Shown here: positions 47,551 through 60,925 of the stretch, in pieces | Position numbering within the stretch: position 1 is the stretch's first letter | How the letters are laid out: each line of letters opens with the position of its first letter | Assembly (NCBI GenBank): GCA_030267565.1 | Contig: BRXU01000054.1 | Coordinates: 186,001 to 250,000 of the forward strand | DNA from: Pleodorina starrii | Lineage: Eukaryota; Chlorophyta; Chlorophyceae; Chlamydomonadales; Volvocaceae | DNA length: 64,000 bases | Direction of reading: 5' to 3' | Made by a program: the position numbers and the translations under genes | Notes under the pieces: model-generated | The model's input: only the letters and a program-made list of their open reading frames with translations | What the model was told of the DNA's origin: nothing | Database searches by the model: none

Positions 47551-50500
47551 GCGGCGGCAGCCCGGGGAGAGGAGAAGGAATTAGGGGGTTTCGGAGGGGG
47601 GTCTTGAGCTGAGAGGTGACCTAATACGGTAAGACGGGGGTGTGACAAAGCGGCGGCAGCGGGATGGTCTGTGTCGTGTGGTGGTCTGGCCTGTGCGCTG
47701 AGAGCTGGATCGAGTCTGTGGCGCAAGCCGGAGCAAATCTTGATTCGTTGCCTTCGTCCCTCTTCGATGGCGCGTGGCGGAGGTGCGGCAGTGGCGTGAC
47801 GGGGTTGTGTGTGAGCTGGAGCGCTACTCTCTAGCCATGTGCGGTGCGGTGCACCCGCGCACCTTGCCGGTGCCGGCACCGGCGCCTTTGTCACCGGGCC
47901 CCAGAGCGCCCCAGCGAGCTGCGTTTCGCTGCTGTGTTTCTTTCTGGTTTGTTTTTTCGTGCGTTGTCGTGGAGCTGGGGCGCCGTTGGCTAGCGCCGTC
48001 GACTTGAAGCCCTTTTCGGGTGCGGCGCGGCGCATTGGCGCCATTGATTGGCAGCCGTGGGCCGCGCCTTGCACACGGGTGCGGCGCTGGCGCGTTTGTG
48101 GCGCCATACGTGCATCTCCCCGGCGGACGCCCTGCCGCGGGTGCGTGCGTATGGTGGAGGGTGGGACCGCGGCGGTTGCCGCCGATGTGGCACCTTCGCA
48201 GCCATTTGGTTGGTTGGAGTGTGCCTTTATGCTCGCAAGGAACCGGATCTTTCGTTTCGCTCGGTCGAAAAACGACAACGTTTATTTTAGTGAGAGGGAG
48301 AGAGAAAGGAAGCGCATGTTGACGCGTGGCGAGGATTTTGTGGCGTGGGTGCTTGCCGGCTGGCGGTGGTGCGTGGTGATGGTGGTGGTGGTTGTTTGGA
48401 GGATCTCGAGCGTGTCCACGGCGCGCTGGCCTCCGGCTGCGTCTTCCAAGCCTCGACCAACGGCTTTGGAGGTCTGTCGTGGCCTCGTGATGTTTCACAC
48501 GTGTGTCCCTTTTCGGAAGCGGTTCCCTTTTCGAAGGCCCACTGTAACCGTGTAGCACTGAGCTGAATAAGCCCATTAAACCCAGCTGGTGGCGGCGCCG
48601 GCGAGACAAGCAAGCAGTTGTTGCGGGCCCCAGATAGAACCCCTCGCTTTTTAATTAATTACAGAGGAGCTGGATAACAGCTACATAGTGCGATCGCACG
48701 ACTCTGTGGGTCTCCCCTTGCGTCTGGACTTCGGAGGGGAAAGCCCCAGGGGGCCAGCTGGCGCCGTGCGCTGCGGGCGGAAGCCAAGTGCTGCATCCAG
48801 CCCCGAAGGCCCGATCGTGAACGATGCACGACATTGTCGTACAGAGGACAACCGAGCGCTGGAATGAAATGGCTTCGGAGGCTGGCTGGCTAGGGAGCCG
48901 GGGCCTAGAAGACGCGGCGAAACATCGCACAGTTGTGACTGCGGCCGCTCCCCTGCTGCTGCCCTCGCACGACGGGGTAAACTAACAAGATGGTGCCGCA
49001 GGGCACCCAGGCCCGCTCGCTGCCATGCACCGGAAGCCTTGGAAGCATGGGTTTTAGGGGGTTGGCATCGGATGGATGGATGAATGGATGGATGTCAAGT
49101 GGGCGTTTTTTTAGCTTCTCTAAATTCTAAAGTGGATTCAAATGGCGAGCTTCAAGTGGGCGCGTCGTTCGTCCGAGAGCTTGCTCGAGTTGACAGGGGC
49201 TACAGGAGTGTGACATGTGACAATGGCAGCGGGCCAGTGGACTCATGTGGCAGCACTTGGGCGCCGTTGTCGTGGTTGTTACAGTGGGCTCGTGCGTGTT
49301 AGTTTAGGTTCGTGCGTGTCAGTTTAGGTTCGTGCGTGTCCTGGTGGGCGTCCGTAAATCGGAACTACCGCCGGACGACAGAAACAGACACCAAAACCGC
49401 TTTAGGCCAGGACCTAGAGGCCCAGAAGCTGTGGCTCATAAACCCCAGCCCGAACCCCAGCCTTGTCCAATTTTCAACTGATATTTCCGGCTGAGACGTA
49501 CGTGCACCAAGCTCAACGCGCATGTGTATGTGTCCTGACCACGTGTGCCCAGGTCACTCTTACTTCGTAGTTCGTACCCTCGGCTTCTCGTAGCCACTCT
49601 CGTAGCCAAAGCCTATAAACCCGTACGTCACCAGATCACACTTTGGTGGCCCTCCTCTGACGGCACGCCTCCTTCACTTTTTCCACTCGCCCTTTACGAA
49701 CGTAACTGCGTCGGCCACCGCGAACTCAAAGCTTGCGCCGACGGTAACGCGTTTTTGCCAAAGCCAGCCACGGAAGGTGCGCAGGCGACGAAGGGGGGTT
49801 GCAGACAAGGCTTCGAAGGTAGCGACATTGCAGACTCTGGTAATCGAAGAGTCCCTGTCTCAAAAACGATTCTTCTAAAGTGAACCATTTTATCGTGGAT
49901 AAACCCAAAAGGACCACCGGTCCGCGCACACAGCAGCTGACACTGCCGCGGAGGATGGGGCCCAAGCGACCGGAGTTCGTTGTGCTTTTCGCTTTGTTAG
50001 AATAGCTATCACGTGCACGCGCAGGCCCGACGGCATGGCTTCAGAGGAGCGGCCCAAGCGACCCAAACACCGCAACACGGCACGCGGCATGAGCCCCGCA
50101 AGACCCCCGCCCCAGGCGTCCTTGAGCCACCGCCCCTCACATCCCCCACTCCGCTCTACTGCCCTCTAATTCGTAATTTTAGGCCCGTCTAGCTACATCA
50201 TAGTATTACATATTTTACAGTGGTGCGGTAGAACTTCCTAATCAGGTGTTGCAGAGGACTCCAGGGTCCAGGCCGTGAGGCAGTACCCGCGGGCCATCTG
50301 GCCGTGCACTGCAACGGAGAGAGCCAGGGTGCGGGCTGTAGGGGGCCTGCCCCTCCGGCGGTCGAGGGAGGGTAGTAGCAATCCGCAGCGTGTGTGCCCC
50401 ATGGATGGCCCCGCCAGTTCGGCGCAGCTCCAGCCTCCAGACCCATGGACGAGTACACCCCCGGGGGGGAGGGGGAAGCATGAATCGGTTTACGGGGGAC

Positions 50501-53363
50501 CCCAGGCATCGCCTGCCGGTGCGTGAAGCAGGAAAGCTCGCGAGCAAGGGGAAAGATTTACGCGGGGGGCGCCGAGGGCGCCGAGGATGCCGGGGCCCCC
50601 AAACCCGTCTACCCAACTTACGGTGTATCCTCGGTTTGGGCACAGCCGGCGCGGGGCTGGAGAGAGTGGCCGACCCGGTCCCGCCTGTCCTGACCTGTCC
50701 TGACCTGGAGGCGCGCGCGTGTGTGTGTGTGTTCGTTACCTGGTTGGTGTGGTTCTATGGTATCATCCCCTATCTGGACGACGGGCTCCCCACACGAGCC
50801 GCCGCCGGGGGGCCCCGGCACTGGCTCTGACACCGGCCGAGGGTCTGTACTCTGTAGCCCGCTGTCGGGCAACGACAAACAGGTGGCTTGACACGGCCTG
50901 CGCTTTTGGGGGTTTGGGCCCCGTCACGGCTAGGATGGCCCACCCGCCCTGCCGCGAGGGGCCAGCTGCGATTGTGGAAACCGATTCGTCAGCTACACAC
51001 ACGCACACAATCCGACTCACGCCGTGTCAGTTCAGTCCGAGTGGCCAGGGGCAGTCGAGAGTCGACCCCTCAAGCGGCCTCAGGCACATCTGGAGCTTCA
51101 AGGACGCGATTTCCTCAAGGTAGGCCCCCTTGCCCAGGCCGTGCTGTTGCCTCGTCCCAGGCTGTGCCTGGGACTTCGCGGCTTTTCCGAACTTTTTCCG
51201 AACTGCTTTTTCCGCTTTCCGTTTTCCGAGCTGAAGTTCCGCAGTCAGACCCTCATTGCACACCGACGCCCCTCCCCCGCGCGCCGCCGGCGAGACACGC
51301 GGCGGCGGTGATGGTGTGACTTCACGTGGTGCAAACCCCGTGCCCTTCCCCGGGCGGGTCTTCCTCCCGAGGCTGGCGACGCCGGAGGCCCCAGGGCGGG
51401 GCGGTTGGGGCCACGACTTGGGTGCCCAAGTGGAACGCAGAAAGGAGCGCTGCTCCCTGCCAGCTGCGCAGATTCCCAGCTAAGAGGACAAAATCAGTGA
51501 AACCCGTCAGTGCCGGAGAGCTCGCACGTTGCGTGTGCGCGGGAGCGCAAGGGAAACGGACATGCGCGGGAGCGCAAGGGGAAGGAACATGCGCGGAGTG
51601 AGGGTAACGGACATGCGCGGTCAAGAGCGGCGCAGTAACCCTATGATCGGCAAAGAACACGCGCCAGGGTATGAAGGGCACGTATGTAGGACCCCCGGGC
51701 TCCTTCTGCAACATGATGAGTCAGCCAAGGTTGGATGCGATGAGTGGCATCCGACTGTGAAGCGTGGTTCTTCGGCGGCTTATTGCAGCGGTAGGGCGTC
51801 CGACGCCGCGCGTCGGGCCGTGTCGATCGGGCGTTACGCGAAGCGTCCAAACGTCGTATTTTTACAGCCAAAAGAATGAGCGTCCGCGGCAAGGCGCGCT
51901 CCCCGAATCCGAGGATTGGAGGTGCTTGCGGCGACGGGCCGCGCGCCTTCCAAGTTCCAACTGGCCTAGCGCGCGGCGCGTTGCGGCGCCGGGGACTGTA
52001 GCTAACTAGGGCCCGCGTTTGCGACTTTGCGGTCGGGTTCTTTCTGGTGGTAATGGAATGGCGATCGACAAAAACAGGCTCTGGCTATGTATGATTCAAG
52101 TCGTGATCAGATTGTGGCACGGGCAGCACATCGGGACCGCGTCACGACGCGTGCGACGGCCTCCGTGGAAAGGGTGCGGTCCGGTTCACGGGGTTCACAG
52201 CACACGCTTTCCACGGTCTGGCGATGTACGGTTCAAAGTCTATGATATGTCACTAGGAAATGCATGAAAAACGCGTGGTATGCAAGCCCGAAAGCGTGCA
52301 AGTCGCGGCTGGCCTCTTGAAGGCTGAAGGGTCATGATTTGTGTGAGGGGAGGTGTGGGCCAGTCTGACTGCCGGCTGCTGGTGCGACTGGGAGCCCGGT
52401 CTATCCCGCAGCTTTACGGCACATTAAGCTCGCAGGTATTCTTGCTGGGGTTTAAGGTGAAACTGCGTAGATAAATGCAAATTCAAACGCAACCACCTGG
52501 CACACTTTGCAAAAACCGAAAAGGTGACCTGCACATTCTCCCCGTACGCCGTACTTGCACAATATAATGCTCTCCGGCTCTCTAAGTCAGAGGTCTATGC
52601 TGCTTCATTTCATAAATCGGCCTATTTTAGAGATTTCTCTCAGTTTAGCGTCAGCCGTCAGCCATCACCGAGACCACCAGAACAGTAAGTTGAAGCCATA
52701 AACTGTTTTTCATACCATGCATCTTTCATAGTTAAACTCTTATCCTCTTGCAACGACGTAATTTGGTGTTGCTTACCTTGCCGCTCTGTCCCGTCTAGCT
52801 CGTTTAGCTGTCCGCAACGCCGCGGCGTGTCCAGCACACAATTCCACTGGCACATAACAAGTTCATTATCTTGCTGCGAAGGATTGATAAGGATCCAAAA
52901 ACTGCGCAGGTTAATGTGCCATGGCTAATGAACCGCTCGCCTCCCGCCCAATCTCTTCAATGCTGATATTGCAGGTTGATACAAATATACAGTGGGTAAA
53001 CGGTATCTTAAAAAACCAACCGCAAGTTGATACGCTGCGGGGTTTTAAGTTCGAAATGGAACTATTCAAGTAAGTGCTCGTGACGCGCCCTAGCTTTGCG
53101 AGTTTAGTTTCGTGCTTCCGGGCTGTCGACGATAAGACTGATTGATCGTTATACCGGCTCTCACATACGTGGCATTGACAACCGCGACCGCGGCACCTGT
53201 GGGCACGTTTAAGGTCCTCCGCATCATGGGCAGAGTTAAGGCCTCCCCAGTTAAGGCCGTCATTTATGCAAATAGCACGCACATATACTCGACAAACGGA
53301 TATAATTTGTGAAGTGAATGCTTAGTTTATTGTGTTGGTTTACGCCTGTCCGTCCATTGTTGG
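47551..53363. other. FKBP 3' flank and long gene-poor region
   Basis: No convincing gene in about 5.8 kb. It contains a candidate poly(A) signal (48543-48547), a 20-bp tandem repeat CGTGCGTGTNAGTTTAGGTT at 49291-49340 (2.5 copies), a 31-32-bp minisatellite around CATGCGCGG at 51537-51623 and GT runs near 50717-50730. A segment at 51051-51120 is flanked by CAG and GTAGGC like an exon (GQSRVDPSSGLRHIWSFKDA) but has no partner exons, so it was not called. Confidence 0.45.
48543..48547 (+). terminator. Candidate TGTAA poly(A) signal for FKBP
   Basis: First TGTAA found downstream of the FKBP stop, nearly 1 kb away. Confidence 0.3.
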
Positions 53364-53441
53364 TTGAATTCCGACGCCAAGTGCGACGTAAACCGCATTA
53401 CCGCGACCCCTCCATTTCGCAGCCTATCTGCGGTTGTCCAA

Positions 53442-56266
53442 ATGAATTATATGAAGACCATGGGAGGCGTCGGCGGCAGCGCTGCGGCTCCGAGCGGCAC
53501 CAACGTCCAGCCCAGCAGGACTTCCCCTGCGGGCGCCGCAACCTCCACCACCGTTTCTCTCACCGCCGCCTCCCCTTCGTCCTCCGCCAGCATCACCCCC
53601 ACCACCTCCGCCCTGTCCCTGTCCTCTTCCGTCACCACCACCACCGCTTCCTGCACCAATTCCGGTGCAATGCCGCGTTCGTCCTCGGCTCTCAACCCAA
53701 CTGACAACGACTCGAGCGAGTCAACCGCAACTAGCCGTTGCGCACGCGCGCCAGCGGAGATCGATATCTGCAACGCCGCTGCCGGCAGCAGTTATCGCGG
53801 CTGTGGCAACATTGGTCAGGACGACCTCCTGGGCTGCGGCGGCGGGGCGGAGGACGCCTTGGCTCGCGCGCTTCACCTGATTTCGGAGCTGGATCTCTTG
53901 TTATCGTCGCCGGAGGAGGTCCGCCACCACCAGAAGCTCCAGGGAGCTCACGCGGCCGTTGCGGAGGCGGTGCCGCTGGTCTGGGGCCTGCGGAGCGAGG
54001 TTGAGGGGCTGCGGGCCCAGCTGGCTTCGTACGACAAACTGATGGGTGAGTAGGCTTTGTTTGGGAGACCTGCGCGCGGGTTGACTTGTGAGTGTGCGTT
54101 AGCGGGTTCTGCGGCGGGGTTTCAAGGGGTGTGATGCGCGTGAGGAAAGTGGCGTCCAGGGCGTTGAGGGTCTGGGATTGAGGGGGGTTGTGTGATTATG
54201 GGTAACGGGGGAAGTGCGGTTTTGGGTAGCGCGTGGTGTCTCACGAAGGGGAAGGCGCTAGGGGTGCTCCTCGGCAGGAGGGGCTTTCCATGCTGATTGG
54301 ATTGTTGTCATTCGAAGCCGTCACCAGCTCTCCCGCGAGGAAAAAGGATGGAAACCATTCAGTTTATGATTAGCTCGCCAATCAATTTAACGGTTTATGA
54401 TAAATCATATTATGAAGCTTTGGGCCGTCTGTTTGCTAGCTTTTCGCGTAATAATTTTCGGCCGACTGCGCGCCACTGCAGGCCGCCGCTGACCAGTCAC
54501 GTTAGGGCTTATTCATACCTGCCACCGAAGCAGAGCCAGCTCTAGAAAAACATATTTACAAGTATCTAGCTTGGTATTGTGACATTGATGTTCCAAGGTT
54601 TGCGAACAACAAGAGATTTAAATATGTTCGAGCAGGGTTCGAGCTAACTCTAGTTTTGGCCTGCTCCCAATCAGGTTTTCGGCAAATCACCCTTCAATTA
54701 ATTATTTATTTTAAGACGCCGTTGAATTATGCCGCCGCTTTAGGTGTTGTGGCGTGACCGATTGGAATTCGTTACAGGCTTTCAAATTTCCGAGGCTTGC
54801 ATCTCAATCTACACTTCAGACAGGCCACCAAACCCACCAATCATGTTTTGACCCCTTTCCTTTCGCCTCCCCCGCCACATGTGCACGCAGCCGAAAGGGA
54901 CCAGACGTTGGCGCGACTCCAGGCGGACCTGGCCGATATGGAGGAGGCCCGAGCCCTCTACCGCCAGCAGCTCGCGCAGCTGTGCGCAACCACCACAACG
55001 CCCCTGTGTGCCAACTCCAACCAACTCCCAACCGATTCCCAAGTGCCGTGCGATACGCGCTCCGCTCGGTCGTCGAGGACCGGCTTCGACAGCCAGCGCC
55101 TGCGCCGACTCCCTTCGCTGTCGGAGCACGACGGCGACGACGGCGGCGACGACGGCGCGAAGGTGAATGGCGGCTCCGAGACGTCGAACGTCGACGTCGG
55201 CGCGTCGGCGGCGCTGTCCCACATCCCGGCCGCCGCCGTCGTCGCCGCCGCCGTCGCAGCCACGTCGCCCATTGTCCGCAATCGCTCGTGGATCACTAAC
55301 GCGCATCCGCCACTGTCGGAAGCACCGCTGCCGTCGCGGCAACCGACCCTTGGCTGTTTATTACCGGGTTGGGCCACCGTCCCACTGGTGCCGACTGTGT
55401 ACGGCATGGGTATGGCGGTGTCTGTCCGCGACGCTGACGCCGCCGAGCTGCCGTCGGGGGCCAAGGGCCTGCGAGTCTGCCCGCCGTCGCCCACCAGGAT
55501 TGAGACACCTGTACGGCGCCGTACGGATCCCAACGTCCGTCTTGCGGCCAAGAGCCTCTTCGCCGCCGGCACTGCCACCACAACAACCGCCACAGCTGAC
55601 CCCGCCGGTTCCGCTTCCGCCGCCGCCACACCGACTGCGGCAAAGGAGCCGGCCTGTGCCACGCCGACGCCGATGACGGCGGCGGCGGCGACGCCCCTCG
55701 GCTCGTCGGCAACCCCCATGTCGCCTCGCAGCTTCCGTCAAATCAAGCACTTCGGCCCAGCTTCTGACGAGCTTCCGTACATGCCGTACACGCCGTCGTA
55801 CCAGCCCGGCCCGCTCTCTGAGACGTCGTCTTTGTCGAGCGGCGCCCAAGCTCTCCGGCGTGCTGTAAGCTCATTGGAGGCTCTAAACCCTGCCGCAACT
55901 CTGACGGCCGCTTCATCTGAGGTGAACAAGCTGTGGCCGGGGGAGGAGAAGAGCGTTGACGGCGACGAGAACAGCAAGGCGCCGGAGTCGGCGTCTACGG
56001 TGGGCTTGGTGTCGTACAGCAACGACGCAGCCGCCGCTACGGCGGCGAGCAAGGCTGCGTCGCTCCGCTCCCGCCGCCACTCTTACATCTGGCGGCGGCG
56101 GCTGTCGCGCGGCGGCGGCGGCGGCGGCGGCGGCGAGGTGCGCGCTCCGTCATCGTCTCTCGGCCAGTTGGTGGGTCTGGATGCGCTTTCGTTCGTTTGG
56201 CTCAACGTGAATGAGGTGGGGGCTGCTGTACCGGCGTACGACGCGGCTACGGCGATGGCGCTGTGA
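53442..56266 (+). CDS. Ser/Ala-rich protein with short coiled coil, unknown function
   Basis: Two exons, 53442-54045 and 54891-56266, join in phase (ATGG|GTGAGT donor, GCACGCAG acceptor) to give 659 residues. An in-frame ATG at 53364 would add 26. The N-terminal 130 residues are Ser/Thr/Ala low complexity. A helical region follows (ALARALHLISELDLLLSSPE), then a heptad-like stretch that crosses the splice junction: EVEGLRAQLASYDKLMAERD, then QTLARLQADLADMEEARALY and RQQLAQL. The splice thus restores a continuous coiled coil, the best evidence for the model. The remaining 430 residues are disordered-looking and rich in Ala, Thr and Ser, with a poly-Gly run near the end, closing with DALSFVWLNVNEVGAAVP. 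No catalytic motif or family was recognised. It may be a scaffold or cytoskeletal protein, which is a guess. Confidence 0.65.
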
Positions 56267-56839
56267 AGGCAAAGTAAGGGACGGAAGCGGTACGGGCGCC
56301 TGGCGGAGGTATGGTACGACGATCGTACGGCAATTGTGCAGTATGAAATTGTAGGGCTGTGCTCTAGCCGCGGGGTCTCTGGCCAGGGGCGGCGCAGACG
56401 CTTGTGTTTGGGGTTAGTTGGTTGCCTCTATATTGGAGACCTTAGTCGACATGCTGGCTCGTTCGCTCGTTATTACTTGATGAGTTGGAAACTGTACGGC
56501 GCTCGTGCAAGTCTTGTCGTAAAACTGTGTGGCAGGCGGACGCGCTGCAGGCTGTTAATGAACCGATAGCTATTTACCTATCTTTGTGGCTGAGTGAGGT
56601 TCTGTGTAGGATGTTGCTCACGTGACGCTTTGCACGAAAGCGAGCTATCGATTGCCATCCACACGCAATCGCCTTGCTTCACCATGTTTTACCGAATCTT
56701 TACGGCTGCTGCTTTGTGCCGTACATGCGCTGCTGGATGGTGTCCTAGTAGATAGCAGTGATCTATGGGGGCGGCTCTCACGCATCAAGAGCGAGCCACC
56801 AAATGCGGCAGGTTTACCGGTTCCATATCTATGCTTGGG

Positions 56840-57270
56840 CTTTTTGGGCGGGGCCCCAGCGCGAAGCGCCCAGGGGGGCCCCGCCCTGTAGGATTGCCCA
56901 TGTCCGTGCCTGTGGACTGTGGTGTCCTAACCAAAGTGCAGAATCTCGGCCAACGGAAAGGCTGCACAAGTAAAAGATTATATTCTTTATTGCACGGTAA
57001 ATTTATTGTAGGAACCCAACCTCGCATGAGTAAAAACCAGTTTGGCAGTCTCCATGGACCGAGGCCGAGGTCAAACCAACACCTCTCGGCCTATAATTAA
57101 TTCCAGAAGATTCATCGTTCCTCAAAGTGGATTTCTGACATGACGGCGTGAAATGAATCTTCGTTTCGGCAAGCAACCAACTAAGTTTGCATTGCGAACA
57201 TTCTTCCCGCGACCACACCACAGCAGCTCTGCTAGCCGGTCCGACCGACTTGACGCATATTACTATTACA
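56840..57270. repeat. Dispersed repeat, copy B (hairpin block plus distal block)
   Basis: 56840-56909 and 57204-57270 match the two blocks of copy A at 5707-5990. Here the hairpin is perfect: GGGCGGGGCCCC (56846-56857) pairs with GGGGCCCCGCCC (56875-56886) around AGCGCGAAGCGC. Confidence 0.65.
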
Positions 57271-60200
57271 AAGGTTGCATGGAGCAAACCATGAGGGGCA
57301 AACTGCTGGTTGTTGGACGCCAAGCCGCCAATGCACGCACGATTCATCTGCGGGCCGCCCAACAAGTCCAGTCGGCAACCTAGGGGACTTCTACATTCCC
57401 TGTCCTAATGTGAAAGTTGTCAAGCCTCCTCTACGGCGAATACCTCGGTAGCGAAGCCTGTGCACTCTCGTCGGCAACTGCACGTCGTCGTCGCGACCCT
57501 CACAAACAGTTCCGCTGTCCTTCTATTGGCAAGTCAGCCTGCGTGATGTGTAAATGATACACTGCATGTCTACTGTCAAGTAACTTCAGCCAATGCGCTG
57601 GCCGGAAGAGTTGCACAGTGCCGAGACGGCGCGCGATGCTAAACCTGGGGCGGATTGCTGAAAGCTCTGGCTGTCTATCAGCAGAAATGTTGACACTCTC
57701 ACACTTCACGCCTTCGCCGCCCTAGCCCTTCAACTCCACCCGTACGGATTGAACGGGGCCGCGCCCTTTTTCCGGCTTCAAGGAAGCCGACACCAACCCC
57801 TTGTCGGGCGTGTGTGGATAGATGGTGTATGTGTGCGTGCGTGTGTGTGTGTGGGTTTGGCGGCTGGGCATATGCGACCGGTGGTGGTCACAGACCCGCC
57901 CTCCAAAGGCGTGTTTCGGGTCCAGCGATCGAGGCCTTATGGAGTCACTTTACGGTCGTGCTTGTTACGTTGTTGGAAGCAGTGCTGTGTTCTTCGCGCC
58001 CAAATGATCTGGCAGGTCGGAGCTTTCGTGCGTGTGCGTGTGTGTACGATTATATTTAATGTTGTGTGTGGGCCCTCGTGCGTGTTACGCTTTTGGTTAG
58101 TGACACGAGCCTGCGTGGTGGAGTTAGTATAGTTAGTTTTACAGGATAAAGATACAGAGGCAGAGTCTGCTAGTAGCTGACGAATGTGCTGCTCGTAATT
58201 TCTCGCTGGTCTCATGGTGCGCGCGGCGGTGTTGCTTGGTGATGCGGCGGCAGGATGACGTACGACGTACGAACAATCTATCAGAATAGAGTGCTCGTCA
58301 GAATATGTCTTCTTCGCTCGTCTCCGTTCGGCAGCCAGGGGCAGCCTAGGATAGGCGGCGCACCGACACACCGTGTGTTTGATCGATAGTTTGTAAGTTT
58401 ATTTGCACGTTTGTTGACTTTACCATGGGTCTAACAAATGGGCGGGCGTGCTAGGTGTAATGGCTAATGGGTGACTTTCGGTACGACGACTTTACGGAAT
58501 GAATTCAGGTCGTTTAAGCAAAACATGCGACGCCGCCAGACGACACTGCGCATTTTTGCTAGCCTGTAGGATACTAAATGTTATCGAGCTGTCGTTTTGC
58601 ATGCGAGACAAATGCAAATCGCATCGGACTGGATGTTCCTGCGGCTTCCTGATCGTATGGAGTCTCGTACGCCTTATTACGCAAGTCTGTACGACAGCAT
58701 TAGTTCTGTTCCGTGCCGAGCAATAGGCGGGCAGATTGCTTCGCTTTGTGCCTTATGGCAAACGGGGGCGGGGCGAGCCAGCAGTCGCTTATTTCCGGGC
58801 TGTGGGCAGAATGATTTTACCGTATCTGTGGAAGTGCTGTGTGAATTCGTTGCTTGGTGGTTGACGCTAACGACCTCCGTCGCTCGCCATACGTGGGCCG
58901 AGCTCTTGCGGACCCCGACCCGGACTTCGGGCGGGAATATTTGTCATGTATGCGTATGTGGCTGATGTATGCATGGTAAATCCATTCGATTTGTTGCAAG
59001 TAATATAGTGATGGGCGCCCTACCTCGCGCTCGGAAGCGTGGAGCTGTGTTCATTCATGAATTCGCTCGCTGATTTGTCTGCGCATCTGTGCGTGCGTGC
59101 GTCGGTTTGTTTCTCTTTTATCCTTGGTTTAGCTAGCTGTCAACCTGTGTTAGTGTGTGTGTTCTGTGTTGGCTGCCCTAGGCCGCAGCATCGACAGAGA
59201 TAGATAGATGTGCACCGACCGCCGGTGATGTAATCTCCAGATTTAATTCACTCCAGGTGTGTTTTAAATCGTACAAGCCACCGTATCGTACAGTCAGCTC
59301 TCCGACTTCGTTCCGTGATGTGTGTCCCTTGTATGTGCGGCCTCGCTGGCTTTTCTAGTCTTTGTAGCCAAGTGAATGAGTGTGCGACTGGCGGGCTGGC
59401 CCTCGCTGGCCTTCCTCTCAGGACGGACACGAACGAACATAGCGTTGTACCCAACGAAATTACTATCGTCACGCAGCGGATCGCGCACGGTTCCTTCACG
59501 CACCCCCACGCGCGCAGAACAGGCGCGGCTGGCGGCTGGCGGGCGAATGCCTCCGGGAACGATCAATCGGGCCTTCCGCCGAGGCAGTCAGGGGCTTCAC
59601 TTTCCAGAGGCGTCGCTCCAACGCGCCGGGCGGGCCTGCCCGGGCCCCAGCACACAAACACGCATACATATGCATGCATGTACGGTGGTACATTCTCCGA
59701 CCGATCGACGTACCTGCCGTGACGCACCAACTAAGCGCCCAGCCTTATTTCCATGTCATGCATGCGGCAGCCAACTAACAGCTCGTTCATCCCACTTCTT
59801 GCGAGCGGTTGTCGCAACTAACTAATCAAGTAACCGTCGCAATTATGCCAACCACCTGGATCCATTACGGGCACCTGCTGGCACCACTGCACATATCAGA
59901 TGTACCGCAGAGCATGTACTTCATGGAGCAGTACGAAGTCCTCCACCTGCCGTGCAAACTCCCGTGCGAAAACCTAATAAATGATAAACATACGGTACAC
60001 GGACTAGGACCAGCAGGAATCCCAAGCCGCCCGCCCGAAGTCAACCAGCCAGCCAGCCAGGTAACCAGCCAACCAGCAGCCAGGTGCTGGCTGCTGGAAC
60101 TAGCAGGCAAAAAAACACGTATGTGCACACGTATGTATGTATCTGAATTGGGATATTATTATTGTCATTGCGGATATTATTGACTCGCACTCCGCATGGT

Positions 60201-60604
60201 ACGGCATTCCATGAAAGTGCTCAACTACGTCGATCCGAAATCACCCCGCGATCCCGCCGCCCCGCCCGTCATCGAAACCCGCATTGACACGATTTTATTT
60301 TTCTTCACAGCATTCCACCATGCGAAGATATTTTACTTTTTTTATTTCATCTTTGAGTCCGTTTTCGACCACAATCGGGTTACGGTAGTAGTACTAGTTG
60401 TACATGTTTAGCAAACCAACCAATCCACGAGGGCCCAAGTGCTCAGCGTGAATACGGCAAACACACACGTGCGCACACACACATACCGTACTCGTCCTCC
60501 CCGTAGCTCGCATTCGCATCGCAGTGTCGTACTACACCAGTGCCGTACTACTCCAAACGGACCACCCAGCAGGACCCTCCACCGCGTTGGTTGCCATTCC
60601 ATCA

Positions 60605-60609
60605 TTACA
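60605..60609 (-). terminator. Candidate TGTAA poly(A) signal for the chitin-binding gene
   Basis: The minus strand reads TGTAA about 320 bases after the stop codon, a typical 3' UTR length. Confidence 0.45.
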
Positions 60610-60925
60610 CACACGCGCGCCGTCTCGATACGCACCGCCCTCAGCTCTACGTAGCAACTACCTAGTACACTATTCCTTCTGCTGGTGCTGGTGCTGGGGG
60701 CATGGATCCAGGTGCCGTACTTCAAAACGAGCGAACAGGCAGCAGGATGACGATCGCGGGTTAACGGCCATCCGGTCGATCGATGTCGGGCTGAATCGAT
60801 GAAGGCTGTGTTCATTCGGTACTGCGTGCATGCCCCAACCAACTGCCCAACGAAGCAACCGCCACGCGCCGCATCGTCCAACCGCCGTCTACAACCGTCA
60901 ACCGCCAACCGTCCGCGCTGTCGGC

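Larger units (their letters stand above)
56267..60925. other. Gene-poor region
   Basis: No supported gene in about 4.7 kb. It holds the second copy of the dispersed hairpin repeat (56840-57270), GT/GCGT runs near 57829-57852 and 58029-58050, and the probable 3' UTR of the chitin-binding gene at the right end. Open frames are short and unrelated to known families. Confidence 0.5.

Noticed and set aside
47523..48609. Basic minus-strand frames after the FKBP gene
   Set aside because: No domain, biased composition, and they lie over the likely FKBP 3' UTR.
51051..51120. Exon-like segment with CAG and GTAGG borders
   Set aside because: No compatible neighbouring exons and no family resemblance.
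54809..55719. Minus-strand frames over the coiled-coil gene
   Set aside because: Shadows; only the plus-strand splice yields a continuous coiled coil.
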